Shown: in pieces, positions 16,254 to 25,225 of the stretch | Layout of the letters: each line of letters starts with the position of its first letter | Numbering within the stretch: the first letter of the stretch is position 1 | Assembly (NCBI GenBank): GCA_023229425.1 | Contig: JALNZG010000017.1 | Location: 1-32,961, forward strand | Direction: 5' to 3' | DNA: 32,961 bases | Origin: Ignavibacteriaceae bacterium | GTDB lineage: Bacteria > Bacteroidota > Ignavibacteria > Ignavibacteriales > Ignavibacteriaceae | The notes under the pieces: model-generated | Told to the model about the DNA's origin: nothing | The model's database searches: none | Seen by the model: the letters and a program-made list of their open reading frames with translations, nothing else | Program-made: the position numbers and the translations under genes

Positions 16254-17480
16254 TTACTTAACAATAATTTTAATGAACTTTCTTTTGCCAACCTTCAAGA
16301 TGTTTTCCGGTTTCAGTTGAACAATTGCTGAGATATCAGCTATTTTTTCACCATCTAAAGTAACACCACCTTGTTGAACTAATCTTCGCGCTTCACCTTT
16401 AGAAGGGGCGAAGTTTACAGTGGTGATTAAATCTAAAATCGAAATTTCTTTTTGTCCATTTGTAATTTCAAATAAAGGAATTTCGTCGGGTATTTCTTTT
16501 TTGATGAAAATCTTGTCGAATTCTTCTTCCGCTTCTTTTGCAGCTTCAGCCGAATGATACATTTCAACTAATTTCTTAGCTAAAGCTCTCTTAATATTTC
16601 TAGGATTTACTTCCGGATTTTCCAAATCGGCTTTAACCTTAGCTAAATCTGAATTACTAATATCAGTTGCCAACTCATAGTAAGTATAAATTAGTGAGTC
16701 AGAAATGGACAATGTTTTCCCGAATATATCTTGTGGTGAATCTGAGATTCCGATATAATTGCCATAAGATTTACTCATCTTTTCAATTCCGTCAGTTCCA
16801 ACAAGTAACGGCATAGTTAAGATCACTTGAGGTTCAATTCCAAACTCGCGTTGGATATCCCTTCCGACGAGCAAATTAAATTTTTGGTCCGTTCCGCCAA
16901 GTTCAACATCACTTTCAATTGCTACGGAATCCATTGCCTGAGCAAGGGGATAGAGGAATTCATGGACGGAAATCGGTTCGCCGTTTTTATAGCGTTTGGT
17001 AAAATCGTCACGTTCGAGCATTCGTGCAACGGTATATTTTGACGCAAGTTTTATAACATCCTCAAAACTCATTTTACCGAGCCATTGGGAGTTGTAAACT
17101 ATTTTAGTTTTTTCTTTATCAAGGATTTTTGAAGCTTGCTCGAAATATGATTCGCCATGTTTGCGGGTTTCTTCAAGAGAAAGGGCAGGCCGGGTAACAT
17201 TTCTTCCTGATGGATCACCGATCATTCCAGTAAAATCGCCAATAATTAATATTGCCTGATGTCCAAGTGATTGAAACTGAACTAATTTTCGTAAAACAAC
17301 AGAATGACCGATGTGTAAATCGGGTCTGCTGGGGTCGCAGCCTAATTTAATCTTAAGCGGTTTCTGTTCTTTGTAAGATTTTTCTAACTTTTTAAGTAAT
17401 TCATCTTCGGGAATAATCTCTGAAACACCTCTTCTAATGAGGTCCATCTGCTCGTTAATTGGTGGGAAGTTTGTAGTCAA
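16254..17480 (-). CDS. tyrS: Tyrosyl-tRNA synthetase (TyrZ-like type)
   Basis: 408-aa class I aminoacyl-tRNA synthetase that charges tRNA-Tyr. HIGH is at 56-59 (GCDPSRPDLHIGHSVVLRKL) and KMSKS at 234-238 (GIEKMSKSYGN). A C-terminal S4 RNA-binding domain covers about 345-405 (GEARRLVQQGGVTLDGEKI). The sequence is of the second bacterial type, like B. subtilis TyrZ. The start is taken as TTG, because family members begin near FPPINEQMDLIRRG and an in-frame stop lies three codons upstream. GGAG is 13 bases before this TTG, which is long, so the methionine at residue 12 is an alternative. No T-box leader was found upstream. Confidence 0.96.
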   Translation of the reverse strand: MTTNFPPINEQMDLIRRGVSEIIPEDELLKKLEKSYKEQKPLKIKLGCDPSRPDLHIGHSVVLRKLVQFQSLGHQAILIIGDFTGMIGDPSGRNVTRPALSLEETRKHGESYFEQASKILDKEKTKIVYNSQWLGKMSFEDVIKLASKYTVARMLERDDFTKRYKNGEPISVHEFLYPLAQAMDSVAIESDVELGGTDQKFNLLVGRDIQREFGIEPQVILTMPLLVGTDGIEKMSKSYGNYIGISDSPQDIFGKTLSISDSLIYTYYELATDISNSDLAKVKADLENPEVNPRNIKRALAKKLVEMYHSAEAAKEAEEEFDKIFIKKEIPDEIPLFEITNGQKEISILDLITTVNFAPSKGEARRLVQQGGVTLDGEKIADISAIVQLKPENILKVGKRKFIKIIVK

Positions 17481-17515
17481 CGATTCTTAATATCTCCTGG
17501 AGTTAATAATTAGCC

Positions 17516-17562
17516 TTGCCTGACGGCAGGTAAAAAAGTTAATAAATAGAGCGGCAAGCCGC
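17516..17562. repeat. Two short palindromes upstream of tyrS
   Basis: 17516-17533 is an imperfect palindrome around GCCTGACGGCAGG. 17551-17562 is a perfect hairpin with arms GCGGC / GCCGC and loop AA. The second resembles a shortened form of the palindrome at 14733-14752. Confidence 0.6.
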
Positions 17563-17563
17563 A

Positions 17564-17591
17564 ATTAAAAATTAGGAATTACGAATTAGGA
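17564..17591. repeat. Degenerate heptamer array related to 7667-7725
   Basis: Four heptamers in a row: ATTAAAA, ATTAGGA, ATTACGA, ATTAGGA. The motif and orientation match the array at 7667-7725. It lies about 85 bases upstream of the tyrS start. Confidence 0.8.
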
Positions 17592-17976
17592 AAAAAATTA
17601 GTGCATTCAACATTATTTAACATAAAAATAATCAGTGATAAGAAAATAGTCTATCAAATGAAAAATTAATTGAGATGCTTTGCAATTTTACAAATTCTTG
17701 ATGACTTTACAAATGATTAGCCGAAAAAATATTTTAATATTTTATTGTTCATAATCAATTTTTGGTTATACACTACTTTGTTTGCTTGAAGGAAAAAGAC
17801 TAATTTTGCGAAAAAGAAACTGATCGAATGAAAAATAATGAGCTATTTATGCCAATATTAAATATTGAAAATTAATGTCAAGAAATGCATTCAGTTTTAT
17901 GGATTTTTGCGGTTTACGACCCTTCTTAGTGGTAACTTCCATAAACTTTATAAATACTAGAGTATAGGATAGGAGT
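17592..17976. other. AT-rich intergenic stretch without a gene
   Basis: About 385 bases between tyrS and the secreted protein gene. I see no convincing coding frame, RNA gene or T-box. A minus-strand TTGACA (17876-17881 region) could belong to a distant tyrS promoter, but there is no strong -10 match. Near the right end GGATAGGAG precedes the next gene as its ribosome binding site. Confidence 0.5.
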
Positions 17977-19590
17977 ATGGGACGTTTACTTCGTAAAATT
18001 GCGCCATATGTTGCTGCCGGAATGGCATTAATCTCAAGTGTTGTTAGTGGGCAGAATGTTAAAGGAAGAATTATTGAAAAAGGAACAAACAATTACGGAA
18101 TAAAAGATGCTGTTGTAAGAACATATTATGACGGAAAAACAATTCCTGCAACAACAAAAACAGACGCAGAAGGAAGATTTGTTCAAACACCCGTAGGCAT
18201 AAAACCAGAAATTTCTACCACCATAGTCGAAGCAGCATATAGTGCATATAAAGAATTACATCTCAAAACAAACATTACAGAAAAAACCACACTAACAATA
18301 TACTCAGCAGCATTAGGAGAACAAGTATATACACAAGAAATTAATACTCAAGGAATACAAGAATTACACATACCATTAAATCTATCAAATACTGTCTATA
18401 TGTATACATTAAAAAATTCTTCAGGAATAAAAACCGGAAAATTTGTTTATCAAGACGGATTTATTGACCACGGAAAAAAAGGAATAGAAACACAAACAAC
18501 TGCGCGTGCAGGAGCAATGCAAAAAAATAATGGCATGTGGAAACCGGACAGTATGATTATTGAAGGAGAAAATATTGAAACTCTAATTCTCAAAGAATTC
18601 ACACTACAAGATTTAGAAACATACGACATCGGAACAAAAGCCACAGAAGGAACAAACATTGTAACGGGAGAAACCTACGACCTCGACACAAAATATGCCG
18701 ATAGAACTGGAGTAGAAGGAGCAATAGCATACTTACAATCAACACCAGAAAAAAAAGTAAAAACAAATGCAAACGGACGATTTGAAATTAAAACAGCAAA
18801 AACTGGACTAGACAGTGTAATCATCGAAGATAGCACATTCTACAATTGGAAACATCCAATAGAAATTGGTAAAAATACTGACGTAAAAGCATTCAACGAC
18901 ACAACAGGAATACCAATGATTAAAAGATACAGTGAAAGTGGAACAGTACCATACTTCGATCAAGCAACACAAACATGGAAAGACTCAACAGCAACAGAAG
19001 ACTTGATAGAATTCACACAGAAAATAACTAGAGTTGCACGTGCATGGTTAGAAGATCCGATTTATAAAAATACTATTCCTCGTTTCAAAAATAAAAATGT
19101 TTTCGTATATTTAAATAGGAAAAATGCGCCAAACACTTGGTATCCGGATTCATCAATGTCAGGACTTAAACAATTAGAAAACGAAAAATTAACATTTACT
19201 GAAACAACAGACTCTGCAAACGCGCAAATACACATGAGATACGACAACGTAAATACGGGAAATGGAGATAATCTTCAATTCAATTACGACGAACAAGGAC
19301 CGTACATAAAAAACTGGGACATAAACATAAGAGGAATAAAAGATTTTAATGAGGGAACACAAACACCATTAAAAGCAGAACAAGTACCTTATGTGTTAAC
19401 ACATGAAGGAGAACACGCAGTATTTTCAAGTGGAGAACACAGTCAATTTCCTCAAGATATTGCATACGCTGCAATTCTTGGACGATTAGGATTGGGGTTT
19501 ACCAGTTTTGGAACTGTAAAAGAAATAAAGGCACGAAAGATTAATTATTTTCTAGAAAGAAATGCAAAAATATTAGAACATTATAGGTAA
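17977..19590 (+). CDS. Secreted protein with T9SS-tail-like module and matrixin-like zinc site
   Basis: 537-aa exported protein that I do not recognise as a named family. The N-terminus (MGRLLRKIAPYVAAGMALI, cleavage likely after VVSG) is a signal peptide. Residues about 28-90 look like a carboxypeptidase-regulatory beta-sandwich (NVKGRIIEKG, then TKTDAEGRF). Residues about 95-152 (LTIYSAALGEQVYTQEI, NTVYMYTLKNSSGIKTGKF) strongly resemble a Type IX secretion C-terminal sorting domain, but placed internally. A second NANGRFEIKT sandwich covers about 230-290. The C-terminal third holds H476-E-G-E-H480 and a later H488-S, like metzincin HExxHxxGxxHS but two residues longer. Thr, Gly, Arg and Pro codons end mostly in A, unlike its neighbours, which suggests gene transfer. 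AGGAG lies 6 bases before the ATG. Confidence 0.75.
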   Translation: MGRLLRKIAPYVAAGMALISSVVSGQNVKGRIIEKGTNNYGIKDAVVRTYYDGKTIPATTKTDAEGRFVQTPVGIKPEISTTIVEAAYSAYKELHLKTNITEKTTLTIYSAALGEQVYTQEINTQGIQELHIPLNLSNTVYMYTLKNSSGIKTGKFVYQDGFIDHGKKGIETQTTARAGAMQKNNGMWKPDSMIIEGENIETLILKEFTLQDLETYDIGTKATEGTNIVTGETYDLDTKYADRTGVEGAIAYLQSTPEKKVKTNANGRFEIKTAKTGLDSVIIEDSTFYNWKHPIEIGKNTDVKAFNDTTGIPMIKRYSESGTVPYFDQATQTWKDSTATEDLIEFTQKITRVARAWLEDPIYKNTIPRFKNKNVFVYLNRKNAPNTWYPDSSMSGLKQLENEKLTFTETTDSANAQIHMRYDNVNTGNGDNLQFNYDEQGPYIKNWDINIRGIKDFNEGTQTPLKAEQVPYVLTHEGEHAVFSSGEHSQFPQDIAYAAILGRLGLGFTSFGTVKEIKARKINYFLERNAKILEHYR

Positions 19591-19605
19591 AAAATTCTTA
19601 AAAAA

Positions 19606-20064
19606 TTAATATTTTACCTTTCTATCCTGATCCCTTGCAAAATCTCGTTTCTTAATATCTTCTCTTTTATCAAAAACCTTTTTCCCTTTGGCAAGTCCCA
19701 GTTCAACTTTTACTTTTCCTTCTTTAAAATAAAGACGCAAGGGAATAAGTGTCAATCCTTTCTCTTTAATTTTTACAAGGAGTTTTTTTATTTCTGAGCG
19801 ATTGAGCAGCAATTTTCTCGTTCTGGTTGGTTCGTGATTCTCAATATTTCCATATTTGTATTCAGCAATATGACACCCAACTAGCCACACTTCATTGTTT
19901 TTAATGTTAGCGTAACTATCAACCATATTCGCGTTTCCCTGGCGGAGAGATTTAACTTCGGTTCCTTGCAGCACCATTCCCGCTTCGATCACCTGAAGGA
20001 TTTCGTACTCATGCCGAGCTTTTCTGTTCGTGACAATATTTTTTTCGGTTGAGGTTTCAGCCAT
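19606..20064 (-). CDS. smpB: SsrA-binding protein SmpB
   Basis: 152-aa partner of tmRNA that brings it to stalled ribosomes for trans-translation. Family motifs are clear: NRKARHEYEILQVIEAGMVLQGTEVKSLR, then YANIKNNEVWLVGCHIAEYKYGN and the C-terminal GLAKGKKVFDKREDIKKRD with a basic tail ending RDQDRKVKY. Length is normal. It converges with the secreted protein gene, 15 bases apart, and diverges from the transporter gene. The tmRNA gene (ssrA) is not visible nearby. Confidence 0.98.
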   Translation of the reverse strand: MAETSTEKNIVTNRKARHEYEILQVIEAGMVLQGTEVKSLRQGNANMVDSYANIKNNEVWLVGCHIAEYKYGNIENHEPTRTRKLLLNRSEIKKLLVKIKEKGLTLIPLRLYFKEGKVKVELGLAKGKKVFDKREDIKKRDFARDQDRKVKY

Positions 20065-20198
20065 TTATTTTCTATTATTTAAGTGGATAAGAAGAAAAAA
20101 GGGAAAATAATTTTTTTTTCTTTGCCAAATTTACTAAATCTGTAACGTGTTTTATAGTTTTTTCGTTCGTCACCAAATAAAAATAATTCGAGGTTGAG

Positions 20199-21707
20199 AT
20201 GCTCGCTATTCAAAAGAAACTTACAAATTCATTTTATGCAATTCTAGCATTACCCGCTACCGCTGTAGGCTTTGCTCTTTCAACACAAATAGCAGCGCTC
20301 AGTTGGATACTCAGTAAAAAGTTTGGACTGAACATTCACGAGGTTACCTTCGTTTGGTTAGCCGGTCCTTTAGCCGGAATCTTCGGGCAGGTTATTGTTG
20401 GAATGATTAGCGATAATGTATGGTTCTTAGGAGGTAGAAGAAGACCATTTATTATGGTAGGAGGAATTGTAGGCGCACTTATGTTCTTGGCGCTGCCTCA
20501 AATTGGAGTTATCTCTCAAGCAACAGGAATTACAAGCATCATCCTGATTGCCTCTGTAATAGCGCTGCTTTTGGATTTATCCGTAAACGTTACCTTTAAT
20601 CCCGCAAGGAGTATTATTGCAGATTTAACTCCGGAAGGAAAGAAAAGAACAACCGGTTATGTGTGGATGCAAGTAATTTCCGGTACGTTTGGTGTATTGG
20701 CTTACTTCCTTTCTATGGTTTACGGGAATGAAACGCTTTTACTGATTGCGGCAATCTTCGTATTCTGCTGTTCCGTCATCCCCATCTTGTTCATTCAAGA
20801 ACCAAAAGATTTAAATGTGAGCGCGGAAGACAGTTCGAGTTCTCATACGGTTATGGATATTTTCAAATCAATATTCCCACTGTATGGATTTTTAGCGTTT
20901 GGAGTATTCAGTCTCATATTCCATTTCTACCAAAATGAATTAAGAGTAATACATAACCCATTAATAATTGCGAGTTTGGCGTATACAATCATCATTGGAT
21001 TCTGGATTATCGCAAAAGGCAAAAAAGAACCTTCCGACTCAAACGAGTTCCAGAAGATCATGTTAGCGCACACTTTTACCTGGGTGGCGTTCCAAAGTAT
21101 GTTTGTTATGTCCGGCTTTTTTATTGATAAACAAATCGTTCCGAATGTTGAACTTAGCAACGTACTGGCGAATAAATTTGCGGAATTCTTAACTTCTACA
21201 ACGCAAAGTCAAGATGCAACAACCGGGAATATTGTATCTCTCGGATTTTTAATCCTTAATGCAGTTGGAGCATTATTTCCCTTTGTGCTTTCACAAATTG
21301 CAAAGAAGATTGGAAGAGTGAACACTTATACAGCCGCGTTGGCTTTCAGCGCAATCGGGTATTTCTATATTGCATTCTTTGGACAAACGGAATACAGTTT
21401 TTATTTTGGAATGTTCTTAACCGGAATTGGCTGGTCTGCAGTAATATCAATTGTTTTCTCAATAATGACGGAGACAATAAACCAGGCTAAAATGGGTCTG
21501 TTTATGGGAATTTTTAACCTTGCCGTAGTGCTTCCTCAAATGATGAGTCAAGGAGTAGCTAATATTATCTCTGAAACACAGAATTATCAGTTGCTATATA
21601 TCCTTTGCGGAGTATTCATTTGTTTTTCAGTTTTCTTCTGGATATTTGTAAAAGAACCTAAGTCAACAGCAAGTGACGCTCTCAAAAATGTGAAATCCGG
21701 GCATTAA
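20199..21707 (+). CDS. MFS sugar transporter (SLC45/GPH-like)
   Basis: 502-aa membrane protein with about 12 hydrophobic segments, of the major facilitator type related to sucrose or maltose permeases. After the second membrane segment the loop reads GMISDNVWFLGGRRRPFIMVGG, the MFS signature with the GRRRPFI variant typical of SLC45-like sugar carriers. WLAGPLAGIFGQ before it also fits. A long loop is seen around residues 205-225. It precedes a secreted GH13 enzyme by 54 bases on the same strand, so import of maltodextrins released by that enzyme is a reasonable inference. The exact sugar and driving ion cannot be read from sequence. Confidence 0.85.
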   Translation: MLAIQKKLTNSFYAILALPATAVGFALSTQIAALSWILSKKFGLNIHEVTFVWLAGPLAGIFGQVIVGMISDNVWFLGGRRRPFIMVGGIVGALMFLALPQIGVISQATGITSIILIASVIALLLDLSVNVTFNPARSIIADLTPEGKKRTTGYVWMQVISGTFGVLAYFLSMVYGNETLLLIAAIFVFCCSVIPILFIQEPKDLNVSAEDSSSSHTVMDIFKSIFPLYGFLAFGVFSLIFHFYQNELRVIHNPLIIASLAYTIIIGFWIIAKGKKEPSDSNEFQKIMLAHTFTWVAFQSMFVMSGFFIDKQIVPNVELSNVLANKFAEFLTSTTQSQDATTGNIVSLGFLILNAVGALFPFVLSQIAKKIGRVNTYTAALAFSAIGYFYIAFFGQTEYSFYFGMFLTGIGWSAVISIVFSIMTETINQAKMGLFMGIFNLAVVLPQMMSQGVANIISETQNYQLLYILCGVFICFSVFFWIFVKEPKSTASDALKNVKSGH

Positions 21708-21761
21708 TTAAAAAAGAGAAACTATCGTCAGTAGTAATTAAAAATAGTGTGGAGATAATTT

Positions 21762-24167
21762 ATGTTTTCTAAAATTTCAGTAAAGATATTATTTAGTTTA
21801 ATTCTTATTAATGTAGGTATTGCTCAAGAAATTAACGATCTAATAGAACCGGTAAAACTTACTAAAGGAATGACCGATACTATTCTGGTAAGTGATTTAT
21901 TCTACGCAAAGAACTATGATATTTCGTTTTCAAAAAACAAAGACATTAGTTTTTCTTTTGATAAATCAACCAAGAAACTCGTGCTAAAACCGGAAGTATC
22001 TTTCAAAGGTTTTACGTTGCTCAATTTTTCGCTCGACAACAAATCCTATGTAATTCCATTAATATTACAAGACCAATCGAAAAAACTTCAGAGTTTCACC
22101 TTTCGATTTAAACCGGAAAAGAAAACGGAGAAAGTTGTAGTCATCGGCAGTTTTAATAATTGGAACCGCGAATGGAATCCTTTGATTGAAAAAGGAAATA
22201 GCGGTATTTACGAAGCCAAAGTTAATCTTGAACCCGGAAATTATTTTTATAAGTTTTCGATTGACGGAAAAGATATTATTGATCCGGAGAATAAAGAAAC
22301 AGTTCCAACAGGTTTTGACGGGTTTAATTCTGTTTTGAGAATTACTGAATTGAGAGGTGAAAAACGTTATCTCCATATTCTCGGAAAATCTGAAGATAAA
22401 AATGGGACGCGCCTTTCTTTCTATTATGAACGGGAAAATCAGAAGAAAAAAATTTCCAAAGCAAGTGTTTTTGCACTACTTAATAATAAACGAATTAAAT
22501 CCAATGCTATAAAAATTTCCGGTAACAAAATCGAAATTTCGCTTCCTAAAACAGAACTTAGAAACGATCAGGTTTTGCGTATTGTAGTTTCACAAGATGG
22601 AAAAAACTCAAACATACAATCCGTTTTTTTTAATGATGGAAAAATATCCGGGACAAAAAATAATTTTGCATCGTGGTATGATGGTTCCATTTATTCTATC
22701 ATGGTAGATAGATTTAGCGACGGAGACAAGAGCAATGATATTCCGGTTAAACATGATTCATTATCCTGGCAGGCAAATTATCAAGGCGGGGATTTTCAAG
22801 GGATCATTAATAAAATTGATGACGGATATTTTGGTGAACTTGGTATAAACACTCTTTGGATTTCGCCAGTTTATGACAATCCCGGTGTTGCGTATCGTGA
22901 ATATCCCAAACCGAATCGCTGGTTTTCAGGCTACCATGGTTATTGGCCGGTAAATAATTTTGCCGTGGAAGAAAAATTCGGAACGCTGAAAAAGTTGAAA
23001 GAACTTGTTACTACAGCGCATCAACATAAAATAAAAGTATTATTAGATATCGTAGCTCATCATGTTCATCTTGAAAATCCGATTTTTAAAGAACATCCAG
23101 ATTGGTTCGGGACGTTAGATTTACCGGATGGAAGAAAAAATCTTCGCTTGTGGGATGAGTACCGTTTAACAACCTGGTTTGAGCCGTATATGCCTTCATT
23201 TGATTTTACAAAATCTGATGTTCCAACTAAGTGGATGGCGCAAAATGCTCTTTGGTGGTTAAAGGAAAGCGGTGCAGACGGCTTCAGGCATGATGCGGTA
23301 AAACATGTTCCAAATGAATTTTGGCGTGAACTTACCCGCACCTTAAAAGAAGAAATTGAAACTCCATTAAATAAAAAAGTTTATCAGATCGGTGAAACTT
23401 TTGGCAGTAATGAACTTGTCGGTTCGTATATAAACAACGGACAGTTAAGCGCACAGTTCGATTTTAATCTTTCTTACTCGGCAATTCCAATTTTCCTGGA
23501 AAAAGATCGTTCATTTATTTCACTTGATCATAGTTTGAAAAAATCTTTCGAAACTTTCGGCGTGCATCATCTTATGGGAAATATTATGGATAGCCATGAC
23601 AAAGTAAGATTTATGGCGTATGCAGACGGCGATGTTGCAAAGCAGGGAATTGATATGCGCGAAATGGCTTGGGCAAATCCTCCCACAGTTGATCATCCTT
23701 TAAGTTACAGAAAAGCCGAATTGTTTTATGCTTTTATGTTTACCATTCCAGGATTACCGGTAATTTATTACGGTTCGGAATTTGGTATGACCGGTGCCGA
23801 TGATCCGGATAACCGCCGTTTTATGCGGTTCGACGATGAATTAAATAAATATGAAAAACACATGCTCAATAAAACGAGCAACATTGTGAAGATGAGAAGG
23901 GAGCATTCTGCTTTTCGCTACGGTGATTTCCAAACCATTTTAGCAAATGATAAAGTGTATGCTTACTTGCGCTGTGATGCCAACGAAAAACTTTTAGTTG
24001 TCTTAAATAAAGATCCGGAAAGACAATTTGCAAAAATTCAACTTCCTTCAATTTATGGAACAAAATCTTTAGTGGATGTTAACAGTAATGAAAATATTCC
24101 TTTAATAGGTAGTTCTATTGAAGTTAAAATTGATGGAACCGGTTGGAGAGTTTTTGAGTTAAAATAA
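21762..24167 (+). CDS. Secreted GH13 alpha-amylase-family glycosidase with CBM48-like domain
   Basis: 801-aa exported enzyme acting on alpha-glucans. The signal peptide is MFSKISVKILFSLILINVGIA. After an N-terminal beta domain comes a CBM48/E-set module at about 110-190 (VVVIGSFNNWNREWNPL, GNYFYKFSIDG). A second beta stretch leads into the GH13 barrel from about 300. Conserved region I is LLDIVAHHVH. Region II is GFRHD511AVKH with the nucleophile D511. Region III is IGE545TFG with the acid E545. Region IV is MDSHD613KVRF with D613. All three catalytic acids are present. The layout resembles neopullulanase/cyclomaltodextrinase-type enzymes; exact specificity is uncertain. GTGGAG precedes the ATG. 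The gene likely shares a transcript with the upstream transporter. Confidence 0.93.
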   Translation: MFSKISVKILFSLILINVGIAQEINDLIEPVKLTKGMTDTILVSDLFYAKNYDISFSKNKDISFSFDKSTKKLVLKPEVSFKGFTLLNFSLDNKSYVIPLILQDQSKKLQSFTFRFKPEKKTEKVVVIGSFNNWNREWNPLIEKGNSGIYEAKVNLEPGNYFYKFSIDGKDIIDPENKETVPTGFDGFNSVLRITELRGEKRYLHILGKSEDKNGTRLSFYYERENQKKKISKASVFALLNNKRIKSNAIKISGNKIEISLPKTELRNDQVLRIVVSQDGKNSNIQSVFFNDGKISGTKNNFASWYDGSIYSIMVDRFSDGDKSNDIPVKHDSLSWQANYQGGDFQGIINKIDDGYFGELGINTLWISPVYDNPGVAYREYPKPNRWFSGYHGYWPVNNFAVEEKFGTLKKLKELVTTAHQHKIKVLLDIVAHHVHLENPIFKEHPDWFGTLDLPDGRKNLRLWDEYRLTTWFEPYMPSFDFTKSDVPTKWMAQNALWWLKESGADGFRHDAVKHVPNEFWRELTRTLKEEIETPLNKKVYQIGETFGSNELVGSYINNGQLSAQFDFNLSYSAIPIFLEKDRSFISLDHSLKKSFETFGVHHLMGNIMDSHDKVRFMAYADGDVAKQGIDMREMAWANPPTVDHPLSYRKAELFYAFMFTIPGLPVIYYGSEFGMTGADDPDNRRFMRFDDELNKYEKHMLNKTSNIVKMRREHSAFRYGDFQTILANDKVYAYLRCDANEKLLVVLNKDPERQFAKIQLPSIYGTKSLVDVNSNENIPLIGSSIEVKIDGTGWRVFELK

Positions 24168-24175
24168 CAAAACGA

Positions 24176-24865
24176 TTACTCATCATAGGATTCTTTTTCA
24201 ATCCATTTTAAGGGAGAAATTACAACTACAATTTCTCCTTTCAATTCTTTATCACCGATTCTACTAATCAATTCTTTAGCTTTTCCGCGCAAAACTTCTT
24301 CAAACATTTTTGTGAGTTCACGGCAAATCACAATTATTCTTTCGGGCATGTATTTGTTTAATTCATCAAGTAGTTTATGAATGCGGTAAGTTGATTCATA
24401 CAGAACTACCGTTCGTTCTTCAGTTGTAAGACCGGAAAGGAATTTTTGTCTTCCTTTTTTTTGTGGTGGAAATCCTTCATAAACAAAAGCGTCCGTCGGT
24501 AAACCGGCGATGGAAAGGGCTGTGATAACAGCAGAAACTCCCGGAATTGGGACGATGGTGATCCCCTCACGGATAGCGGCTGAAATTAATCTGTTTCCCG
24601 GATCTGAAATTGTGGGAGTTCCTGCATCCGAGATGAGCGCAGCTTTTTCGCCGCTTCTTATTCTTCCTAAAACATATTCTATTTTTTTATCTTCATTAAA
24701 GGCATTAAGAGAAATCAATTCTTTTTTAATATGATAATGAGTTAAAAGATGGGATGAAACTCTTGTATCTTCACAAATAATAAAATCAACTTCACCAAGT
24801 GTTTCAATGGCTCGGAAGGTAATATCTTTCAAATTTCCAATAGGAGTACTTACAATAAACAGCAT
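24176..24865 (-). CDS. rsmI: 16S rRNA 2'-O-ribose C1402 methyltransferase
   Basis: 229-aa tetrapyrrole-methylase-fold enzyme that methylates the 2'-OH of C1402 in 16S rRNA, with SAM. Motifs are standard: LFIVSTPIGNLKDITFRAIETL at the start, CEDTRVSSHLL, ALISDAGTPTISDPGNRLI and PIPGVSAVITALSIAGLPTD. The protein is shorter than E. coli RsmI (286 aa) and lacks much of the C-terminal part, as is common in this family. Its ATG overlaps the stop of the MmcQ/YjbR gene by one base (TAATG), so they are translationally coupled. It converges with the GH13 gene 8 bases away. Confidence 0.97.
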   Translation of the reverse strand: MLFIVSTPIGNLKDITFRAIETLGEVDFIICEDTRVSSHLLTHYHIKKELISLNAFNEDKKIEYVLGRIRSGEKAALISDAGTPTISDPGNRLISAAIREGITIVPIPGVSAVITALSIAGLPTDAFVYEGFPPQKKGRQKFLSGLTTEERTVVLYESTYRIHKLLDELNKYMPERIIVICRELTKMFEEVLRGKAKELISRIGDKELKGEIVVVISPLKWIEKESYDE

Positions 24866-25218
24866 TAACTTTTCCCCAGTTTTTCTTTGTCAGCTTTTGA
24901 CAGTTTTGCCGCAACTAAATTATATGAATCATCAATCCATCCATAAATTAGTTTATCTGAAATGTTATTTGCAAGAAAAACCGTATTCCAATGTTCTTTA
25001 CTCATGTGATAACCAGGTTGGACATCATCATATTTTTCGCGCAGTTCAATGGCCTTTTCCGGGTCGCATTTCAAATTGATAGAAATTGGTGGATTAAGAT
25101 TTGCCAAACAAAACATTTTTCCCATAACTTTATAAACCGGAGTATCTTCATCGAACGGAAGTGATTCTGTCACTCCTTTTTTCTTTAAACAATACTCGCG
25201 AACCTTTTCTAAATCCAT
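24865..25218 (-). CDS. MmcQ/YjbR family protein
   Basis: 117-aa small alpha/beta protein of the MmcQ/YjbR (CyaY-like fold) family. Typical features are LREYCLKKKG-like VREYCLKKKGVTESLPFDEDTPVYKVMGKMF, the SINLKCDPEKAIELREKY segment, PGYHMSKEHWNTV and the C-terminal DDSYNLVAAKLSK. A double-wing DNA-binding role is often stated for this family, but the function is not established. It lies 7 bases after the M1 peptidase gene and overlaps rsmI by one base, so it is in the middle of a minus-strand operon. Confidence 0.93.
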   Translation of the reverse strand: MDLEKVREYCLKKKGVTESLPFDEDTPVYKVMGKMFCLANLNPPISINLKCDPEKAIELREKYDDVQPGYHMSKEHWNTVFLANNISDKLIYGWIDDSYNLVAAKLSKADKEKLGKS

Positions 25219-25225
25219 TTCATTC

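Noticed and set aside
17481..17976. T-box leader for tyrS
   Set aside because: No T-box consensus (AGGGTGGNACCGCG-like) or terminator pair is seen on the minus strand.
17847..18092. An 81-residue minus-strand reading frame
   Set aside because: It is antisense to the signal peptide region of the secreted protein gene and shows no family resemblance.
19585..19619. Terminator between the convergent secreted-protein gene and smpB
   Set aside because: Arms AGGTAAAA / TTTTACCT pair, but the stem is only 8 bases, AT-rich and mostly inside both coding ends, with a long loop. Too weak to call.
19606..20198. tmRNA gene next to smpB
   Set aside because: No tRNA-like ends or tag reading frame were found in the flanks; ssrA must lie elsewhere.
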